A stretch of DNA of 64,000 nt, from contig NZ_AKIW01000094.1 of NCBI RefSeq assembly GCF_000282635.1, forward strand, positions 1 through 64,000, given 5' to 3'. The stretch comes from Variovorax sp. CF313. Its GTDB lineage: Bacteria; Pseudomonadota; Gammaproteobacteria; Burkholderiales; Burkholderiaceae_C. The position numbers and the translations under genes were made by a program. Shown piece by piece: positions 34,636-43,723 of this stretch (within the stretch, counting starts at the first letter, position 1; each line of letters starts with the position of its first letter). The notes below the pieces were generated by a model. The model had not been told where the DNA came from. It made no database searches and saw only the letters and a program-made list of their open reading frames with translations.

Positions 34636-37107
34636 TTAGAAAGACGTTCCGATCTGGAATTGGAGGCGCTGAATTCTATCCTTCGGGATGTAGCCGGGCG
34701 TCAGCGGGACCCCTACTTCCTTCTGGGACTTGATGGGGAAGGCGTAGGCGAGGCGCAGCGGGCCCAGCGGCGAGATCCAGCTGATGCCCAGGCCGACGGA
34801 AGCGCGCAGCTTCTTCTCGGCCTTCCATTGCTCGTCGGTCAGTCCGGCGGCACGCGAGCCGAACACATTGCCGACGTCGAAGAAGCCGTACAGGCGCAGC
34901 GTGCGGTCGTTGCCGGCCCCCGGGAACGGCGTGCTCAGCTCCGCGTTGAAGATGGCCTTCTTGGTGCCGCCCAAAGCAGCACCTTCGCTCTGGCCCAACA
35001 GCGGCACGTCGCGTGGACCCAGCGAGTTTTGCTCGAAGCCGCGAATGGAGCCGAGACCACCCGCGTAGAAGTTCTTGAAGATCGGATAGACCTTGCCGCC
35101 CAGCGCCTTGGCATAGCCGACTTCGCCGTTGATCGAGAAGGTGTACTGCTTGTTGATCGCGAAGAACTGCTGGTACTGGTAGTTCGTCTTGACGTATTTC
35201 ATGTCGCCCGCCACCCCCAGTTCGAGGTTGGCACGCTGCAGCCGCCCGGTGGTCGGAATCAGCGCGCTGTCGCGGTTGTCCCGGCCCCAGCCTACGCTCA
35301 GCGGCACGCCCCAGACGCTGTCCTGCGAGCAGCCCGTAACGAGCCAGCCGGCCGGTGTCGGCGGCAGCAGCGGGCCGTTGCTCACAGGGCTCGTGTTGAG
35401 ATGGCACTGGAAGTAGTCGAGGTAGGAACGCGGCGTGGTCAAGCCCGCGAGTGCCGTCGTCTTGTTCGGATCGAACGCATACCGCTCCAGGCCGATGCCG
35501 AAGAAGACCGTATCGACCTCGCTGAACGGAACGCCAAAGCGGATGGAAGCGCCCTGGTTGACCAGCTTGTAGTCGCCGTCGATGGTCGTCGAATACGGCC
35601 GTGTCGTCGTGTGATACACGCTGATCGTGCGCGAGATGCCGTCAGGCGTGAAGTACGGATCGGTCGTCGTCAGCGACAACGTGCGGTTGTACTTGCTGGT
35701 GTTGACCTGCACGCCCAGGAAGTTGCCCGAGCCGAACACGTTTTCCTGCGAAATACCGAAGGTCAGTGCGACCTTCTCGGCGCTCGAGTAGCCGGCGCCG
35801 AGCTGCAGGCTGCCGGTGGGCTTTTCGGCCACGTTGACTGTCAGGTCCACCTGATCAGGCGAGCCGGGCACTTCCTGCGTATCGACATTCACCTCGGTGA
35901 AGAACCCCAGGCGGTCCACGCGGTCGCGCGAGAGCTTGATCTTGTCGCCGTCGTACCAGGAGGCCTCGTACTGGCGGAACTCGCGGCGAATGACTTCGTC
36001 GCGGGTCTTGTTGTTGCCGCCCACCGACACGCGCCGCACGTACACGCGGCGCGAAGGTTCGGCCTGCAGCGTGAGCGCGACCCGGTTGTTGACACGGTCG
36101 ATCTCGGGGCGCGCCTGCACGCGTGCGAACGCGTAGCCGAAGGTGCCGAAATAGTCGTTGAAGGCCTTGGTGGTCTCGGTGACCTGCTCGCCGTTGTAGG
36201 GCTCGCCCGGCTTGATGGTAATGAGCGACTTGAACTCCTCGTCGCGGCCGAGGTAGTTGCCGTCGAGCTTGACGCTCGACACCACGAACTTCTCGCCTTC
36301 GGTGATGTTCACGGTCACCGTCAGGTCCTTGCGGTCCGGCGAGATGGCAACCTGGGTCGAGTCGATGCGGAACTCCAGATAGCCGCGCGTGATGTAGTAC
36401 GAGCGCAGGGTTTCGAGGTCGGCGTTGAGCTTGGCGCGCGAGTACTGGTTCGACTTGGTGTACCAGCTCATGAAGCCGCCGCTGTCCTGGTCGAACAGGC
36501 TCAGCAGCGTCGATTCGCTGAAGGCCTTGTTGCCCACCACGTGCACTTCGCGGATGCGGGCCGAATCGCCTTCGGTCACGGTGAAGGTCAGGTTGACGCG
36601 GTTGCGCTCGATGGGCGTGACGGTGGTCACGACCTGTGCGTTGTAGAGGCTCTTGCTCACGTACTGGCGCTTGAGTTCCTGCTCGGCACGGTCAGCCAGC
36701 GCCTTGTCGTAGGGACGGCCATCAGCCAGACCGACTTCGCGCAGCGCCTTCTGCAGAGCCGCCTTGTCGAACTCCTTCGCACCAACGAAATCGACGTCTG
36801 CAATGGTCGGCCGCTCTTCGACGATCACCACCAGCACGTTGCCGTTCACGTCGATGCGCACATCCTTGAACAACCCCAGATCGAACAGCGCACGAATGGC
36901 GGCTGAGCCGCGCTCGTCGCTGTAGGTATCGCCCACGCGCAGCGGCAGCGATGCGAAGATCGTGCCGGCTTCGACGCGTTGCAGGCCTTCGACGCGAATG
37001 TCGCGCACCGTGAAAGGCTCGACGGCCCAAGCTGCCGTGGCGGCGAGCGCACTGGCGACCACCGCGGCAACGCTACGCAGGCGAAAGCGACTGAAGTTTT
37101 TGTTCAT
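34636..37107 (-). CDS. bamA: Outer membrane protein assembly factor BamA
   Basis: Central Omp85 protein that folds and inserts beta-barrel proteins in the outer membrane. A signal peptide (MNKNFSRFRLRSVAAVVASA..., cleaved near AWA-VEPF) precedes five POTRA domains from about 30 to 430 and a 16-strand barrel. The lid motif GSIRGFEQNSLGPRD and the terminal aromatic residue of the QIGTSF end are typical. Length is 823 aa. I use the ATG at 37107; an upstream frame extends into the rseP side without a signal peptide at its start. Confidence 0.97.
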   Translation of the reverse strand: MNKNFSRFRLRSVAAVVASALAATAAWAVEPFTVRDIRVEGLQRVEAGTIFASLPLRVGDTYSDERGSAAIRALFDLGLFKDVRIDVNGNVLVVIVEERPTIADVDFVGAKEFDKAALQKALREVGLADGRPYDKALADRAEQELKRQYVSKSLYNAQVVTTVTPIERNRVNLTFTVTEGDSARIREVHVVGNKAFSESTLLSLFDQDSGGFMSWYTKSNQYSRAKLNADLETLRSYYITRGYLEFRIDSTQVAISPDRKDLTVTVNITEGEKFVVSSVKLDGNYLGRDEEFKSLITIKPGEPYNGEQVTETTKAFNDYFGTFGYAFARVQARPEIDRVNNRVALTLQAEPSRRVYVRRVSVGGNNKTRDEVIRREFRQYEASWYDGDKIKLSRDRVDRLGFFTEVNVDTQEVPGSPDQVDLTVNVAEKPTGSLQLGAGYSSAEKVALTFGISQENVFGSGNFLGVQVNTSKYNRTLSLTTTDPYFTPDGISRTISVYHTTTRPYSTTIDGDYKLVNQGASIRFGVPFSEVDTVFFGIGLERYAFDPNKTTALAGLTTPRSYLDYFQCHLNTSPVSNGPLLPPTPAGWLVTGCSQDSVWGVPLSVGWGRDNRDSALIPTTGRLQRANLELGVAGDMKYVKTNYQYQQFFAINKQYTFSINGEVGYAKALGGKVYPIFKNFYAGGLGSIRGFEQNSLGPRDVPLLGQSEGAALGGTKKAIFNAELSTPFPGAGNDRTLRLYGFFDVGNVFGSRAAGLTDEQWKAEKKLRASVGLGISWISPLGPLRLAYAFPIKSQKEVGVPLTPGYIPKDRIQRLQFQIGTSF

Positions 37108-37145
37108 CTGTGAATTGAACCGGCACGGAAAGGGCCGGCTGAAAG

Positions 37146-38519
37146 TTAACCAAAGAGCCGCGTGACGTCGTTGAAGAGTGCGACCGACATCATGACCAGC
37201 AGCAGGGCCACACCCCCGCGCTGAAGCCGTTCCATCCAGGCGTCGGAGACGCTCTTGCCGGTCAGGCCCTCCCAAAGATAATACATCAGGTGTCCACCAT
37301 CGAGGACCGGCAGCGGCATGAGATTGAGGACCCCGAGGCTCACGCTGATGAGCGCCAGGAAGATCAGATACTGAGTGAAGCCGAGGCTTGCGGACTTGCC
37401 CGCGTAGTCGGCGATCGTGAGCGGACCGCTCAGGTTCTTGAGCGAAACCTCGCCGATGACCATCTTGCCCATCATGCGCACAGTCAGCGCGGAGACCTCC
37501 CAGGTGCGCACTACGCCGCGCCAGACACCGTCGATCGGCCCCTGGCGCACCGTCACCATTTCGGGCGGCGCACCGACGTACGCGCCGATGCGACCGACCT
37601 TGTTGCCGCCCTCTTCCCGCACCTCGGGTTTCACGTCGATCGTGAGCGACCTGCCACCGCGCTCGACCTGCCAGGCCTGCGTGCGCGGCTCGCCGCCATC
37701 GACCGACGCCCGGATCGCTTCACGCAGCTGCTGCCCGTCGACGATGGCCGTGCCGCCGATGGCACGCACCACGTCGCCGTTGCGAAGACCGGCACTCTCG
37801 GCCGCGCCACCTGCCATGACTTCACCGATCTCGGGCCTGGTCAGAGGTGCCAGCACGCCGATCTTGCGGAACATTTGAGGATCAGCGTCCTTGGCCTCCA
37901 TGCGGCTCAGCGGCAGCACCAGTTGCCGCGCCGGCCGCCCGCCCTCGCCCGCCACTTCGAGCGTCAGGTCGTGTCCATCCAGCGCGCCGCGCGTCATGCG
38001 CCAGCGCAGGTCCTCGAAGGACTGCACCGGTGAAAGGCCTCCATCGAAGCCCGCCCGGGTGATCTGTTCGCCACCGCGCAGGCCCGCTGCCTCGGCCAGA
38101 GAAGCCGCCACCGGCCGCGCAAGCCTGGCGACCGGCTCCTGCACGCCGATCCAGTTGACCGCGGTGTAAAGCACGACGGCCAGCAGCAGATTGGCAATAG
38201 GCCCCGCCGCAACGATGGCCGCTCGCGAACGCAGCGGCTGGGTGTTGAAGGCGCGATGACGCTCTTCGGGCGCAACCGGCCCTTCGCGCTCGTCGAGCAT
38301 CTTGACGTAGCCGCCCAATGGAAAGGCGCCGATGACGAATTCGGTCTGCTGTCCCGGATGCTGGCGCTTCGGTTGCCAGCGAAACAGCGCCTTGCCGAAT
38401 CCGACGGAGAAGCGCTCGACCTTGACGCCACAGGCAACGGCCACGCGGTAGTGCCCGTATTCGTGCACCGCGATCAGGACACCGAGCGCGACCACGAAGG
38501 CTATGACTGTGAGCAGCAT
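37146..38519 (-). CDS. rseP: Site-2 intramembrane zinc protease RseP
   Basis: Cleaves anti-sigma factors such as RseA within the membrane during envelope stress and clears signal peptides. The 457-residue protein has the zinc site HEYGH (19-23) in the first helix, two PDZ domains between about 115 and 300, and the second active-site motif MPLPVLDGGHLMYY near 400. Four membrane helices are visible. The ATG at 38519 gives MLLTVIAFVVALG. It lies between dxr and bamA, the standard order. Confidence 0.96.
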   Translation of the reverse strand: MLLTVIAFVVALGVLIAVHEYGHYRVAVACGVKVERFSVGFGKALFRWQPKRQHPGQQTEFVIGAFPLGGYVKMLDEREGPVAPEERHRAFNTQPLRSRAAIVAAGPIANLLLAVVLYTAVNWIGVQEPVARLARPVAASLAEAAGLRGGEQITRAGFDGGLSPVQSFEDLRWRMTRGALDGHDLTLEVAGEGGRPARQLVLPLSRMEAKDADPQMFRKIGVLAPLTRPEIGEVMAGGAAESAGLRNGDVVRAIGGTAIVDGQQLREAIRASVDGGEPRTQAWQVERGGRSLTIDVKPEVREEGGNKVGRIGAYVGAPPEMVTVRQGPIDGVWRGVVRTWEVSALTVRMMGKMVIGEVSLKNLSGPLTIADYAGKSASLGFTQYLIFLALISVSLGVLNLMPLPVLDGGHLMYYLWEGLTGKSVSDAWMERLQRGGVALLLVMMSVALFNDVTRLFG

Positions 38520-38548
38520 CGGGATCCTTGGTCTCTTGAGGGGGTACG

Positions 38549-39739
38549 TCAGGCTGCGAAGCGCAGCGCAGCGGCATTGGCCGCCGCACGGGCGCTGGCA
38601 TCGATCGCCAGCAGGTCGGCCAGCGATGCCGGCTTGGAGGGAGAGACTGCTTCCAAAGTTTCCATGTTGACCGCATGAATGCAATCGAACCGAAGGCGGC
38701 GGCTCAGGAAAGCTTCCACCGCAACCTCGTTGGCAGCGTTGAGCACCGCCGTCGTGCCCGGTGCGGCCCGCAGTGCGTGCCATGCCAGGCCCAGCCCTGG
38801 AAAGAGCGCCGCATCGGGTGCATCGAAGGTCAGCGAAGCCATCTGGCGGAAGTCGAGCCGCGCGGCGCCGCTCTCTATGCGTTCGGGCCAGGCCAGGCCC
38901 ACCGCGATCGGCACCCGCATGTCGGGCGTACCGAGCTGTGCGATGACCGATGCATCGGTGAACTGCACCATCGAGTGCACCACGCTCTGCGGATGGATGA
39001 CGACCTCGATCTGCTCGGGCGAGACGCCGAACAGGTGACGCGCCTCGATCACCTCGAGCGCCTTGTTCATCATGGTGGCCGAGTCGACCGAAATCTTGCG
39101 GCCCATGACCCAGTTCGGATGGGCACAGGCCTGCTCGGGCGTTACCGTGCCCAGGGTTTCCGGAGCACGCGTACGGAACGGACCGCCCGAGGCGGTCAGG
39201 ATGATCTTGTCGATGCGCCGTGCCCAGGTGGATGGGTCCTCGGGCAGCGACTGGAAGATGGCCGAATGCTCGCTGTCGATAGGCAGCAGCGTGGCGCCGC
39301 CCTCGCGCACGGTACGCATGAAGAGCTCGCCGCCGACGACCAGCGCCTCCTTGTTGGCCAGCAGCAGGCGCTTGCCGGCGCGCGCGGCGGCCAGGCACGG
39401 GCCCAGGCCTGCGGCACCGACGATGGCGGCCATGACGGCATCCGTTTCGTCGTGGGACGCTATCGTTTCGAGAGCATCGTCACCCATCAGGACAACTGTC
39501 TTCAGGCTGTTCTGCTTCAGCTTTTCAGCCAGCATCGCGGCATGCGGCGCGCTGGCCATCACCGCGAACCGCGGCAAGAACTGGGCGCACTGCGCCAGCA
39601 ACTCGTCGACCTTGGTGGCAGCCGAAAGCGCGAACACCTCAAAGCGCTCGGGGTGGCGCGAAATGACGTCGAGCGTGCTCACGCCGACCGAGCCGGTCGA
39701 GCCGAGCACCGTGACGCGTTGTCTTCTGAGTGAGTTCAC
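38549..39739 (-). CDS. dxr: 1-Deoxy-D-xylulose-5-phosphate reductoisomerase
   Basis: Second enzyme of the MEP isoprenoid pathway. The 396-residue product has the NADPH motif GSTGSVGVSTLDVI, LLANKEALVVGG, the metal-binding DSEHSAIFQ and SVDSATMMNKALEVIE. The GTG start at 39739 overlaps the cdsA stop (GTGA). With ispD and ispF at the right edge, three MEP genes are in this window, all feeding the undecaprenyl synthesis of uppS. Confidence 0.96.
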   Translation of the reverse strand: MNSLRRQRVTVLGSTGSVGVSTLDVISRHPERFEVFALSAATKVDELLAQCAQFLPRFAVMASAPHAAMLAEKLKQNSLKTVVLMGDDALETIASHDETDAVMAAIVGAAGLGPCLAAARAGKRLLLANKEALVVGGELFMRTVREGGATLLPIDSEHSAIFQSLPEDPSTWARRIDKIILTASGGPFRTRAPETLGTVTPEQACAHPNWVMGRKISVDSATMMNKALEVIEARHLFGVSPEQIEVVIHPQSVVHSMVQFTDASVIAQLGTPDMRVPIAVGLAWPERIESGAARLDFRQMASLTFDAPDAALFPGLGLAWHALRAAPGTTAVLNAANEVAVEAFLSRRLRFDCIHAVNMETLEAVSPSKPASLADLLAIDASARAAANAAALRFAA

Positions 39740-40581
39740 AGGAAAGCCAGCATCATGGCAATGGGAAGCGCCGGCAAGAGGGCATCCACGCGGTCGAGAA
39801 CACCACCGTGGCCGGGCAACAGCCGGCTGCTGTCCTTGGCGCCGGCACTGCGCTTGATGAGAGATTCGACGAGGTCGCCCACGACGCTCATGGCCGAGAG
39901 GAACAACGCGGCGAGCAGCAGGAGCCACCAGCCACGCTCGTTGAGACGGGTGTAGAGGCTGGCCACGGCGGCGCCGGTTGCCTTGTCGGCCCAGGCCCAG
40001 GCAAAGGCCAGTACCACCACGCCGATCATGCCGCCCCAGACACCTTCCCAGCTCTTGCCGGGACTGATCGCGGGCGCGAGCTTGTTGCGCGTGAACCTGA
40101 GGCCGAAGGCACGGCCGGCGAAATAGGCGAACACGTCGGCCACCCATACCAGCACCAGGATCGACAGCAGGAAGTTGATGCCGATCATGCGCGCCTGCAC
40201 CGCGGCAAGCCACGCCACCCAGAGCGCAAGCAGGCCGCCGACCAGCCGCAGCCCACGCGGAATGCGGGGCCAGCCCGGCACCGCCACGCGCAGCAGGGCC
40301 GCACCGCCCAGCACCCAGGCTGCGCTGGCCAGGGTCCACACCAGCACCAGCGGCCGCTCCAGCAACCCCAGCCACCAGGACAGCGCACACAGCACCACCA
40401 TCTCGAAGCCGATGAATACCGACAGCCGCTGGCCGTATCCGTTCAGGCGCCCCCACTCCCAAGCGGCCGCGCCGATCAAGACCAGCATGACGCAGGCAAA
40501 AGGGATGTAGTTTCGGTAGAACAGCGCCGGCAGCAGGATCGCGAGCAGCACGATCGCCGTGAGGATGCGTTGTTTGAGCAT
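39736..40581 (-). CDS. cdsA: Phosphatidate cytidylyltransferase
   Basis: Makes CDP-diacylglycerol, precursor of all phospholipids. The 281-residue integral membrane protein has about eight helices. The family signature is near the C-terminus: SLIKRSAGAKDSSRLLPGHG followed by GVLDRVDALLPALP, with the metal-binding Asp residues. The ATG at 40581 is 20 bases after the uppS stop. Longer frames upstream overlap uppS and are not real. Confidence 0.95.
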   Translation of the reverse strand: MLKQRILTAIVLLAILLPALFYRNYIPFACVMLVLIGAAAWEWGRLNGYGQRLSVFIGFEMVVLCALSWWLGLLERPLVLVWTLASAAWVLGGAALLRVAVPGWPRIPRGLRLVGGLLALWVAWLAAVQARMIGINFLLSILVLVWVADVFAYFAGRAFGLRFTRNKLAPAISPGKSWEGVWGGMIGVVVLAFAWAWADKATGAAVASLYTRLNERGWWLLLLAALFLSAMSVVGDLVESLIKRSAGAKDSSRLLPGHGGVLDRVDALLPALPIAMMLAFL

Positions 40582-40600
40582 GCGTGAGGTTGTGGGGTCT

Positions 40601-41320
40601 TCAGGCCGCAGCCGTCGAAACCTGTGCCGAGGTCTGGCCGAAGCGGCGCTCGCGGCCCTGGAACGCGGCAATCGCCTCGTCCAGCGCGGCCTCGTCGAAT
40701 TCGGGCCACAGCTTGTCGCTGAAGAAGAGCTCGGCGTAGGCACTCTGCCAGAGCAGGAAATTGGACAACCGCTGCTCGCCGCCCGTTCGGATGAACAGGT
40801 CGGGGTCAGGCACGTGGGCCAGGGCCATGGCGCGGTCGAGGCTGATCTCGGTGATCGCTTCGCCCTGCGCCACCAATCTGGCGGCGGCCTGCGCGATGTC
40901 CCAGCGGCCGCCGTAGTTGAAGCAGACGTTGAGCACCATGCGCGTGTTGTGTGCCGTGGCAACCTCGGCGTCGACCAGGCCCTTCACCATCTTTGGTGAC
41001 AGGCCGCCCCGCTCGCCGACGAAATGCAGCCGCACACCGTCGCTGCTGAGCTTGGGCACCTCGCGGGCGAGCGCCCCGACCATCAGCTCCATAAGCCCGG
41101 AGACTTCCTCGACGGGCCGATTCCAGTTCTCGGAGGAGAACGCAAACACCGTGAGCACGCCCACGCCGCGATCGGCGCAGGCCTTGACACAGCGCCGCAG
41201 CGCTTCGACGCCCTGCTTGTGCCCCGCGACGCGAGGCAGGAAACGTCGCGTCGCCCAACGGCCGTTGCCGTCCATGACGATGGCAACGTGGTGGGGAATG
41301 CGCGGCGCTGACGAGGCCAT
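40601..41320 (-). CDS. uppS: Undecaprenyl diphosphate synthase
   Basis: Cis-prenyltransferase that builds the C55 carrier for peptidoglycan and O-antigen. Motifs are HHVAIVMDGNGRWA with catalytic Asp17, FAFSSENWNRP, and RTGGEQRLSNFLLWQSAYAE. I use the ATG at 41320 (239 aa) because GAGG lies 6 bases ahead; a TTG at 41332 that overlaps the frr stop would add four residues. Length fits the family (about 250). Confidence 0.96.
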   Translation of the reverse strand: MASSAPRIPHHVAIVMDGNGRWATRRFLPRVAGHKQGVEALRRCVKACADRGVGVLTVFAFSSENWNRPVEEVSGLMELMVGALAREVPKLSSDGVRLHFVGERGGLSPKMVKGLVDAEVATAHNTRMVLNVCFNYGGRWDIAQAAARLVAQGEAITEISLDRAMALAHVPDPDLFIRTGGEQRLSNFLLWQSAYAELFFSDKLWPEFDEAALDEAIAAFQGRERRFGQTSAQVSTAAA

Positions 41321-41328
41321 GGCGAGCC

Positions 41329-41889
41329 TCAAACGGCCATGATCTCCGCTTCCTTGGCCGCGACCAGGCGGTCGATTTCCGCGATGTGGCGGTCAGTAAC
41401 CTTCTGGATTTCGGCTTCGGCACGCTTCTGGTCGTCTTCGGAGGCCAGCTTGTCCTTGACCAGCTTCTTGACCGACTCGTTCGCGTCACGGCGCAGGTTG
41501 CGCGTGGCGATCTTGGCGGTTTCGCCTTCGTTGCGGACCAGCTTGGTCATTTCCTTGCGGCGCTCCTCGCTCATGGCGGGCAGCGGCACGCGGATCAGGT
41601 CGCCCATCGAGGCGGGATTCAGGCCCAGGTCGCTTTCGCGGATGGCCTTCTCGATCTTGGCGCCCATGCCCTTTTCCCAGGGCTGGACGCTGATGGTGCG
41701 CGAGTCGAGCACCGACACGTTGGCCACCTGGCTCAGCGGCACCTGCGAGCCGTAGTACTCGACGTGGATCGAGTCGAGCAGCGCCGAATTGGCGCGGCCG
41801 GTACGGATCTTGGTGAGGTTGTTCTGGAATGCGGCGAGCGACTGATTCATCTTCGCGTCGGTCGCACTGCGGATGTCTGCAATGGTCAT
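41329..41889 (-). CDS. frr: Ribosome recycling factor
   Basis: With EF-G, splits the ribosome after termination. The 186-residue product has FQNNLTKIRTGRANSALLD, a hinge, and the beta domain around VPLSQVANVSVLDSRTISV, then the three-helix bundle with LRRDANESVKKLVKD. The C-terminal MAV ending follows KEAEIMAV. The ATG at 41889 lies 11 bases after the pyrH stop, with a weak AGGAG upstream (CTAGGAGTATTTGAG). Confidence 0.97.
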   Translation of the reverse strand: MTIADIRSATDAKMNQSLAAFQNNLTKIRTGRANSALLDSIHVEYYGSQVPLSQVANVSVLDSRTISVQPWEKGMGAKIEKAIRESDLGLNPASMGDLIRVPLPAMSEERRKEMTKLVRNEGETAKIATRNLRRDANESVKKLVKDKLASEDDQKRAEAEIQKVTDRHIAEIDRLVAAKEAEIMAV

Positions 41890-41900
41890 CTCAAATACTC

Positions 41901-42623
41901 CTAGGCATGCACCAGCGTGCCCTCGTCCTCGCCCATTACGACGCGCTTGAGCGCACCGTTCTTGAGGATCGAGAACACCTTGATCGGCAGCTTCTGGTCG
42001 CGGCACAGCGCGAAGGCCGTGGCGTCCATGATGCCGAGATTTTTTGCGATCGCCTCGTCGAAAGTCAGCGTGGCGTAGCGCGTTGCATCGGGGTTGGTCT
42101 TGGGGTCGGCGGTATAGACGCCGTCGACCTTGGTCGCCTTGAGCACGAGCTCGGCGCCGATCTCGGCGCCGCGCAGCGCGGCGGCCGTATCGGTGGTGAA
42201 GAACGGATTGCCCGTGCCGGCCGCGAACACCACGACCTTGCCCTCTTCAAGGTACTGCAGGGCCTTGGGGCGCACATAGGGCTCGACCACCTGCTCGATG
42301 GCAATGGCGGACATCACGCGGGCTACGAGACCCTGCTTGTCCATTGCGTCGGCCAGCGCCAGCGAGTTCATCACGGTGGCCAGCATGCCCATGTAGTCGG
42401 CCGTGGCGCGGTCCATGCCGACCGAGCCACCCGCGACGCCGCGGAAGATGTTGCCGCCCCCGATCACGACCGCCACCTGGACGCCCATGTTCACGACCTC
42501 GGCCACTTCCTGCACCATGCGCACGATGGTTGCGCGGTTGATGCCAAAGGCGTCATCGCCCATCAATGCCTCTCCCGACAGCTTCAACAAGATTCGCTTG
42601 TGGGCTGGGCGGGCATCAGACAT
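41901..42623 (-). CDS. pyrH: UMP kinase
   Basis: Phosphorylates UMP to UDP; in bacteria it is a hexamer activated by GTP and inhibited by UTP. The 240-residue amino-acid-kinase-fold protein has KRILLKLSGEALMGD, VVIGGGNIFRG, DRATADYMGMLATVMN and GTGNPFFTTDTAAALR. The ATG at 42623 follows GGAAATTGCCC. A terminator lies between tsf and this gene, so it may have its own promoter or depend on read-through. Confidence 0.97.
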   Translation of the reverse strand: MSDARPAHKRILLKLSGEALMGDDAFGINRATIVRMVQEVAEVVNMGVQVAVVIGGGNIFRGVAGGSVGMDRATADYMGMLATVMNSLALADAMDKQGLVARVMSAIAIEQVVEPYVRPKALQYLEEGKVVVFAAGTGNPFFTTDTAAALRGAEIGAELVLKATKVDGVYTADPKTNPDATRYATLTFDEAIAKNLGIMDATAFALCRDQKLPIKVFSILKNGALKRVVMGEDEGTLVHA

Positions 42624-42671
42624 GGGCAATTTCCTTTGATTTGGCGGGGACGAGTGTAAAACGTAGCGATG

Positions 42672-42704
42672 AAAAAGCGACGGCACGCGTGGCGCACCGT
42701 CGCT
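42672..42704 (-). terminator. Intrinsic terminator after tsf
   Basis: On the minus strand AGCGACGG (42704-42697) and CCGTCGCT (42683-42676) form an 8-base-pair stem with a 13-base GC-rich loop that can pair further, followed by TTTTTC. It stands 15 bases after the tsf stop. Confidence 0.85.
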
Positions 42705-42718
42705 GGAGCCCGAAAGGC

Positions 42719-43642
42719 TTAGGCAGCGGCCTTGGCTGCTGCGACCTGCGCGGCAACTTCCGCAGCGAAGTCGTCAACTTTCTTCTCAATGCCTTCGCCG
42801 ACCACGTACAAGGTAAAGCCCTTGATCGAGGTGTCGGCGGCCTTGAGCATCTGCTCGACGGTCTGCTTGTCGTTCTTCACGAACGGCTGGTTGTGCAGCG
42901 AGACTTCCTTCAGGTACTTCTGCACGCCGCCTTCGATGCGCTTGGCAACGATGTCGTCGGGCTGCGGCTTCTTGCCTTCGGCCTCGGCCACCTTGCGGTC
43001 TTCGGCAGCCTTGCCGGCAGCCACAGCGCGCTCTTTTTCGATCAGCTCGACAGGCACGTCCGACGCCTGGATGGCGACCGGCTTCATGGCGGCAATGTGC
43101 ATCGCCACGTCCTTGGCCGACGTATCGTCGCCCTCGAACTCGACCATCACGCCGATGCGCGTGCCGTGCAGGTACGAAGCCAGCTTGCCGTTGCCGGCAA
43201 AGTGCTTGAAGCGGCGAAAGCTCATGTTCTCGCCGATCTTGCCAATCAGGCCCTTGCGCACATCCTCGAGCGTCGGGCCGAAGCCGTCCTGCTCGTAAGG
43301 CAGCGCGCCCAGCGCAGCGATGTCGGCCGGGTTGTTCTTGGCGACCAGCATCGCGGCAGCGTTGGCCATGGCCAGGAAGCTGTCGTTCTTGGTGACGAAG
43401 TCGGTTTCGCAGTTGATTTCGATCATGCCGCCGGCAGCGCCATCGACGAATGCCGTGACCACGCCTTCGGCAGTGATGCGGCCCGATGCCTTGCCAGCCT
43501 TGTTGCCGAGCTTGATGCGCAGCAGCTCTTCGGCCTTTTCCATGTTGCCGTCGGCCTCGGTCAGGGCCTTCTTGCACTCCATCATCGGCGCGTCGGTCTT
43601 TGCACGCAGTTCGCCGACCATGCTTGCGGTGATTGCAGCCAT
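42719..43642 (-). CDS. tsf: Elongation factor Ts
   Basis: Nucleotide exchange factor for EF-Tu. The 307-residue protein has the N-terminal UBA-like domain with LRAKTDAPMMECKKALTEAD, the core with INCETDFVTKND that contacts EF-Tu (the TDFV motif), and a coiled-coil insertion near 200-240 rich in Glu and Lys. It follows rpsB, separated by a strong terminator that probably lets only part of the transcripts continue. Confidence 0.98.
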   Translation of the reverse strand: MAAITASMVGELRAKTDAPMMECKKALTEADGNMEKAEELLRIKLGNKAGKASGRITAEGVVTAFVDGAAGGMIEINCETDFVTKNDSFLAMANAAAMLVAKNNPADIAALGALPYEQDGFGPTLEDVRKGLIGKIGENMSFRRFKHFAGNGKLASYLHGTRIGVMVEFEGDDTSAKDVAMHIAAMKPVAIQASDVPVELIEKERAVAAGKAAEDRKVAEAEGKKPQPDDIVAKRIEGGVQKYLKEVSLHNQPFVKNDKQTVEQMLKAADTSIKGFTLYVVGEGIEKKVDDFAAEVAAQVAAAKAAA

Positions 43643-43674
43643 TGTTGTATCTCCGTAAATCCAAAAATCAGGTT

Positions 43675-43700
43675 AAAAAAAAGGGGCACCAAAGCCCCTT
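43675..43700 (-). terminator. Intrinsic terminator/attenuator between rpsB and tsf
   Basis: On the minus strand AAGGGGC-TTTGGT-GCCCCTT is a 7-base-pair stem followed by a run of eight T (two of them in the stem). It lies 24 bases after the rpsB stop and 33 before the tsf start. Confidence 0.9.
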
Positions 43701-43723
43701 CTTCAGGCTCGCGAGCGCGCCAA

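Noticed and set aside
34069..36906. A 945-codon frame on the + strand opposite skp and bamA
   Set aside because: Same cause: third-position GC bias opens the antisense frame. The composition is unlike a real protein and there is no ribosome-binding site.
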